Shown in pieces: positions 7,100-9,808 of a DNA stretch of 9,808 bases (position 1 is the first letter of the stretch; every line of letters starts with the position of its first letter). Made by a program: the position numbers and the translations under genes. Under the pieces are notes generated by a model. That model was not told the DNA's origin and searched no databases. It worked only from the letters and a program-made list of their open reading frames with translations. This stretch comes from JAZNOQ01 sp045589215. GTDB taxonomy: Bacteria; Bacillota; Clostridia; Oscillospirales; CAG-272. The stretch spans positions 1 to 9,808 of the forward strand of contig JAZNOQ010000095.1 of NCBI GenBank assembly GCA_045589215.1, read 5' to 3'.

Positions 7100-8212
7100 A
7101 TGGATCATCCCGAAACGAAGCTTCCCGCTCTGAAGCGGGACGCCTACCCGAAGCTCAGCGAACGGAAAATGATCATTCTGAAGGCGGTCGTTGAAGCGCA
7201 TATCGCGGGCGGTGAACCGGTCGGATCAAAGTATATTCTCGATGCGGGACTCCTCACCTGTTCCTCTGCAACCGTAAGAAACGAGATGGCAGAGCTTGAG
7301 GCACTCGGATACCTCGAACAGCCTCACACCTCCTCGGGACGCGTCCCTACCGAGCTCGGCTACCGCTTTTACGTCGACTCGCTGCTCGGGCAGTACGCAA
7401 TGACCGCCCACGAGATCAGCGAGATCAATACGCTCCTCCGCAATAAGGTCGGGGAGCTCGATCAGCTCCTGCTTGCAGCATCCCGTGCCGCATCGGCACT
7501 GACCGAATATACGGGCATCGTCTTTAAGCCCCGTTCGGCGGTCGCAACGATGATGCGCTACGAGGTCCTCGCGATGAACGAGCACGATTTTGTGGTCGTG
7601 ATGATCACAGCATCGGGAACGGTCAAGTCGCAGAAGGGAACCTCCCCCGCGCCCTTTACCCCGGAGCATGCCGAAACCGTCGGACGGCTTCTCAACGAAT
7701 CGCTCTGCGGTCTCACGGCAGATGAGATCACACTCCCGATCATCATGTCTCTTGAAGCGCGCGCAGGCGAAGCCTGTGCACTTGTCAGCCCGGTCATCAA
7801 GTGTATTTACAGCGTGATGAGCGAGCTTGACGGCGGCGAGGTACGCGTCAGCGGTGTCGGACATCTTCTGAAATATCCCGAATATGCCGACTCGGAGCAG
7901 TTCGGCAGACTTCTCGGAACGCTTGAAAGCGAGGAGGAAATGCTTTCGCTCGTGTCGGGAGCTGCGGACGATAACGTAAATGTCGTCATCGGATCGGAAA
8001 ATAACGTGAAGGTAATGAACAATTCCTCGCTCGTCTATAAGCCCGTCAAAAAGAACGGAAAGACCGTCGGTGTTATCGGTGTCCTCGGCCCGAGGCGTAT
8101 GGACTACGCGAAGGTACTCGCGACCGTCGAGGAGCTGACGGATAATATCTCGTCGATCATCGGCGTTGAGAATAACGAGCTGCCGAGCCCGAAGGATGCA
8201 GACGAAAAATAG
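7100..8212 (+). CDS. hrcA: HrcA, heat-inducible transcription repressor
   Basis: HrcA represses class I heat-shock genes by binding CIRCE, and its activity depends on GroEL in studied Firmicutes. The 370-residue product has the N-terminal winged-helix region: KLSERKMIILKAVVEAHI, GEPVGSKYI, SSATVRNEMAELEALGYLEQPHTSSGR (in two parts, about 39-81) and VPTELGYRFYVD. The C-terminal part ends with the family pattern VGVIGVLGPRRMDYAKVLATV and a short acidic, Lys-containing tail. It is slightly longer than usual (about 340-350), mainly through about 18 extra N-terminal residues (MDHPETKLPALKRDAYPK) and the tail. The ATG at 7100 is supported by AAGGAGGTG at 7081-7089; no in-frame start with a good RBS lies just before KLSERK. 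It is the first gene after CIRCE, with grpE 20 bp downstream. Confidence 0.97.
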   Translation: MDHPETKLPALKRDAYPKLSERKMIILKAVVEAHIAGGEPVGSKYILDAGLLTCSSATVRNEMAELEALGYLEQPHTSSGRVPTELGYRFYVDSLLGQYAMTAHEISEINTLLRNKVGELDQLLLAASRAASALTEYTGIVFKPRSAVATMMRYEVLAMNEHDFVVVMITASGTVKSQKGTSPAPFTPEHAETVGRLLNESLCGLTADEITLPIIMSLEARAGEACALVSPVIKCIYSVMSELDGGEVRVSGVGHLLKYPEYADSEQFGRLLGTLESEEEMLSLVSGAADDNVNVVIGSENNVKVMNNSSLVYKPVKKNGKTVGVIGVLGPRRMDYAKVLATVEELTDNISSIIGVENNELPSPKDADEK

Positions 8213-8232
8213 GGAAGAAAGGTAAAGTAAGG

Positions 8233-8844
8233 ATGAAAGAAAATACAGAACTCGATGAGGAAATGACCCCCGAAGCCGAGAAAAAGACAGAGACCGCCGA
8301 AGGCTGTTCGGAGGATAGCACGGAAAAGACCTCCCAAAAGGAAACGCGAGCAGAGAAAAAACAGCAGAAAAAGCTTGAAAGCACCCTCTCAGAGACCGAA
8401 AAGGAGCTGGAAAAGGTAAAAGGAGAGCTCGCAGAGTCAAACGAGCGATATCTCCGAATGATGGCAGAGTACGACAACTACCGCAAGCGCACACAGAAGG
8501 AAAAGGATACGATCTACTCTGACGCGTACAGCGATGCCGTAAAGCAGATCCTTCCGATCATCGATAATCTCGAGCTTGCCGCAAAGCAAAGCGCAGAGTC
8601 GGACGCCGCGGCGATCCTCGGCGGTGTTGAGATGGTTCTGAAAAGCGCAGAGGAAAATCTCGGTAAGCTGAACATCAAGGCGTTCGGAGCGGTCGGAGAG
8701 GACTTCGATCCCAACCGCCATACCGCAGTGTTCCACGTCGAGGACGAAAGCCTCGGGGAGAACGTGATCGCAGAGGTCCTCCAAAGGGGCTACGAGCGTG
8801 ACGGCAGGATCATCCGCTATGCCGTCGTTAAGGTCGCGAACTGA
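8233..8844 (+). CDS. grpE: GrpE, nucleotide exchange factor of DnaK
   Basis: GrpE is a dimeric cytoplasmic cochaperone that releases ADP from DnaK. The 203-residue product has a disordered, Glu/Lys/Thr-rich N-terminus (1-45), a long coiled-coil helix (about 46-95) with the typical ERYLRMMAEYDNYRKRTQKE, the LPIIDNLELA segment (107-116), and the C-terminal beta domain with FDPNRHTAVFHVE and the signature ending EVLQRGYERDGRIIRYAVVKV. The length is usual for the family. It begins 20 bp after hrcA, with GGAAGAAAGG and AAGTAAGG as ribosome binding sequence. It should be expressed from the CIRCE-controlled promoter upstream of hrcA. Confidence 0.98.
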   Translation: MKENTELDEEMTPEAEKKTETAEGCSEDSTEKTSQKETRAEKKQQKKLESTLSETEKELEKVKGELAESNERYLRMMAEYDNYRKRTQKEKDTIYSDAYSDAVKQILPIIDNLELAAKQSAESDAAAILGGVEMVLKSAEENLGKLNIKAFGAVGEDFDPNRHTAVFHVEDESLGENVIAEVLQRGYERDGRIIRYAVVKVAN

Positions 8845-8857
8845 TCGCAGCAGCGAT

Positions 8858-8887
8858 TTGATTTGTTTATAAAAATATCTATATAAC
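8858..8887 (+). promoter_or_regulatory. Possible weak internal promoter before dnaK
   Basis: TTGATT (8858-8863) and TATAAC (8882-8887) are 18 bp apart in the AT-rich grpE-dnaK gap. The -10 is the same hexamer as in the main heat-shock promoter, but the -35 matches only four of six bases and no CIRCE lies nearby. In such AT-rich sequence a match of this quality can occur by chance. Confidence 0.3.
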
Positions 8888-8888
8888 A

Positions 8889-8906
8889 TTCGGACGGATG
8901 TCCGAG
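8889..8906 (+). other. Small hairpin just upstream of the dnaK ribosome binding site
   Basis: TTCGGAC (8889-8895) pairs with GTCCGAG (8900-8906) around a GGAT loop: 5 GC-rich pairs, one A-T and one wobble. It ends directly against AAGGAG (8907-8912), the dnaK ribosome binding site. It could influence translation or protect a processed dnaK mRNA 5' end; no function is shown by sequence alone. Confidence 0.45.
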
Positions 8907-8922
8907 AAGGAGAAGAATTATT

Positions 8923-9808
8923 ATGGGAAAAATCATTGGAATTGACCTCGGTACTACAAACTCTTGCGTAGCCGTTTTCGAGGGCGGCGAGCCTATCGTT
9001 ATTCCGAACCCCGAAGGCGCACGCACGACCCCCTCGGTCGTTGCATTTTCGAAGAGCGGCGAGAGAATGGTCGGACAGGTCGCAAAGCGTCAGGCTATCA
9101 CGAACCCCGACAGAACCATCGCTTCGATCAAGCGCGAAATGGGTACCGCGCATAAGACCCCGATCGACGGTAAGAACTACACGCCGCAGGAGATCTCCGC
9201 AATGATCCTTCAGAAGCTGAAGTCGGATGCAGAGGCATACCTCGGCACGACCGTGACCGAAGCGGTCATCACGGTTCCCGCATACTTTACCGACGCACAG
9301 CGTCAGGCGACCAAGGACGCAGGCAAGATCGCAGGACTTGAGGTCAAGCGTATCATCAACGAGCCTACCGCGGCGGCACTCGCTTACGGTATGGATAAGG
9401 AAGCCGATCAGAAGATCATGGTGTTCGACCTTGGCGGCGGTACCTTCGACGTCTCGCTCCTCGAGATCTCGGACGGCGTGTTTGAGGTTCTTGCAACTGC
9501 GGGTAACAACCGTCTCGGCGGCGACGACTTCGACCAGCGCGTCATCGGTTGGATGGCTGACAAGTTCAAGAGAGAGAACGGCATCGACCTTCGTAACGAT
9601 AAGATGGTTATGCAGAGACTGAAGGAAGCGGCTGAAAAGGCGAAGATCGAGCTTTCGGGCATGACCTCCACCGACATCAACCTCCCCTTCATCACCGCAA
9701 ACGCACAGGGCCCGCTCCACTTCGACGCAACCCTCACGAGAGCGGAATTCGACCGCATCACGGCAGACCTCGTCGACGCGACGATGAAGCCCACGAAGCA
9801 GGCACTCT
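8923..9808 (+). CDS. dnaK: DnaK (Hsp70) chaperone, 5' part
   Basis: The first 295 codons of DnaK, the ATP-driven Hsp70 chaperone; the gene runs off the window end. It covers most of the actin-like ATPase domain: IGIDLGTTNSCVAV (phosphate 1, 5-18), AVITVPAYFTDAQRQATKDAG (114-134, in two parts), INEPTAAALAYG (145-156), FDLGGGTFDVSLL (phosphate 2, 168-180) and NRLGGDDFDQ (196-205). The segment between KREMG (70-74) and YTPQEISA (86-93) is short, lacking the roughly 24-residue insertion of Gram-negative DnaKs, a Firmicute-type trait. The start is fixed by AAGGAG at 8907-8912 and by the conserved MGKIIGIDLG beginning. It is 78 bp downstream of grpE; dnaJ would be expected next outside the window. 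Confidence 0.99.
   Translation, partial: MGKIIGIDLGTTNSCVAVFEGGEPIVIPNPEGARTTPSVVAFSKSGERMVGQVAKRQAITNPDRTIASIKREMGTAHKTPIDGKNYTPQEISAMILQKLKSDAEAYLGTTVTEAVITVPAYFTDAQRQATKDAGKIAGLEVKRIINEPTAAALAYGMDKEADQKIMVFDLGGGTFDVSLLEISDGVFEVLATAGNNRLGGDDFDQRVIGWMADKFKRENGIDLRNDKMVMQRLKEAAEKAKIELSGMTSTDINLPFITANAQGPLHFDATLTRAEFDRITADLVDATMKPTKQAL

Noticed and set aside
6994..7194. Small + strand open frame (66 codons) starting near the heat-shock promoter
   Set aside because: Its start codon overlaps the -35 box, upstream of the expected transcript start, and it overlaps hrcA in another frame. It runs through CIRCE, so it is not a likely gene.
7226..8494. Long minus-strand open frame (422 codons) opposite hrcA and the start of grpE
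   Set aside because: The product is Arg/Cys/His-rich with no recognisable domain, and the + strand holds clear hrcA and grpE. It is an antisense shadow of codon bias.
8437..9720. Long minus-strand open frame (427 codons) opposite grpE and dnaK
   Set aside because: It lies opposite unmistakable GrpE and DnaK sequence and crosses the intergenic gap. The composition is that of reverse-strand translation and no family motif is visible.
1..9808. CRISPR array, tRNA/rRNA genes, insertion sequences or phage genes
   Set aside because: No regularly spaced repeats, tRNA-like cloverleaf, transposase motif or terminal inverted repeats were seen; coding density is high and the genes are intact.

Overview
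The window looks like chromosomal DNA from a Firmicute, most likely a Clostridia-class anaerobe with moderately high GC. Three things support this: the hrcA-grpE-dnaK gene order behind a perfect CIRCE operator, the short Firmicute-type N-terminal region of DnaK (it lacks the roughly 24-residue insertion of Gram-negative DnaKs), and strong AAGGAGG-type ribosome binding sites. I cannot name a genus. All genes are on the + strand.

Region 1 (2-400) is the 3' end of uvrA, the nucleotide-excision-repair ATPase.

Region 2 (443-6871) is a tightly spaced six-gene run: a membrane-anchored protein with Ig-like modules and a transglutaminase-like domain; a DltA-like amino-acid-activating enzyme; a small acyl carrier protein; an AlgI/DltB-type MBOAT membrane acyltransferase; a DltD-like membrane-anchored SGNH-fold protein; and a small lipoprotein. 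Gaps are 11-42 bp and no internal terminator is visible, so it reads as one operon, possibly including uvrA. The middle four genes match the logic of D-alanylation of teichoic acids: activate an amino acid, load it on a carrier, pass it across the membrane through MBOAT, and place it on a surface polymer. Several details differ from textbook dlt. The adenylation pocket has Gly where the Bacillus DltA has its selectivity Cys. The MBOAT is AlgI-sized. The SGNH protein has Cys at the expected Ser nucleophile. A transglutaminase-like gene leads the cluster and no dltX is seen. I read it as a cell-surface aminoacylation system whose amino acid and acceptor are uncertain. It is the most interesting part of the window.

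Region 3 (6872-7099) is a boundary: a strong intrinsic terminator closes the cluster, followed by an A-rich stretch, a near-consensus sigma-A promoter and a perfect CIRCE operator.

Region 4 (7100-9808) is the class I heat-shock operon: hrcA (repressor), grpE (nucleotide exchange factor) and dnaK (cut by the window end). The grpE-dnaK gap is AT-rich and holds two small hairpins and a possible weak internal promoter.
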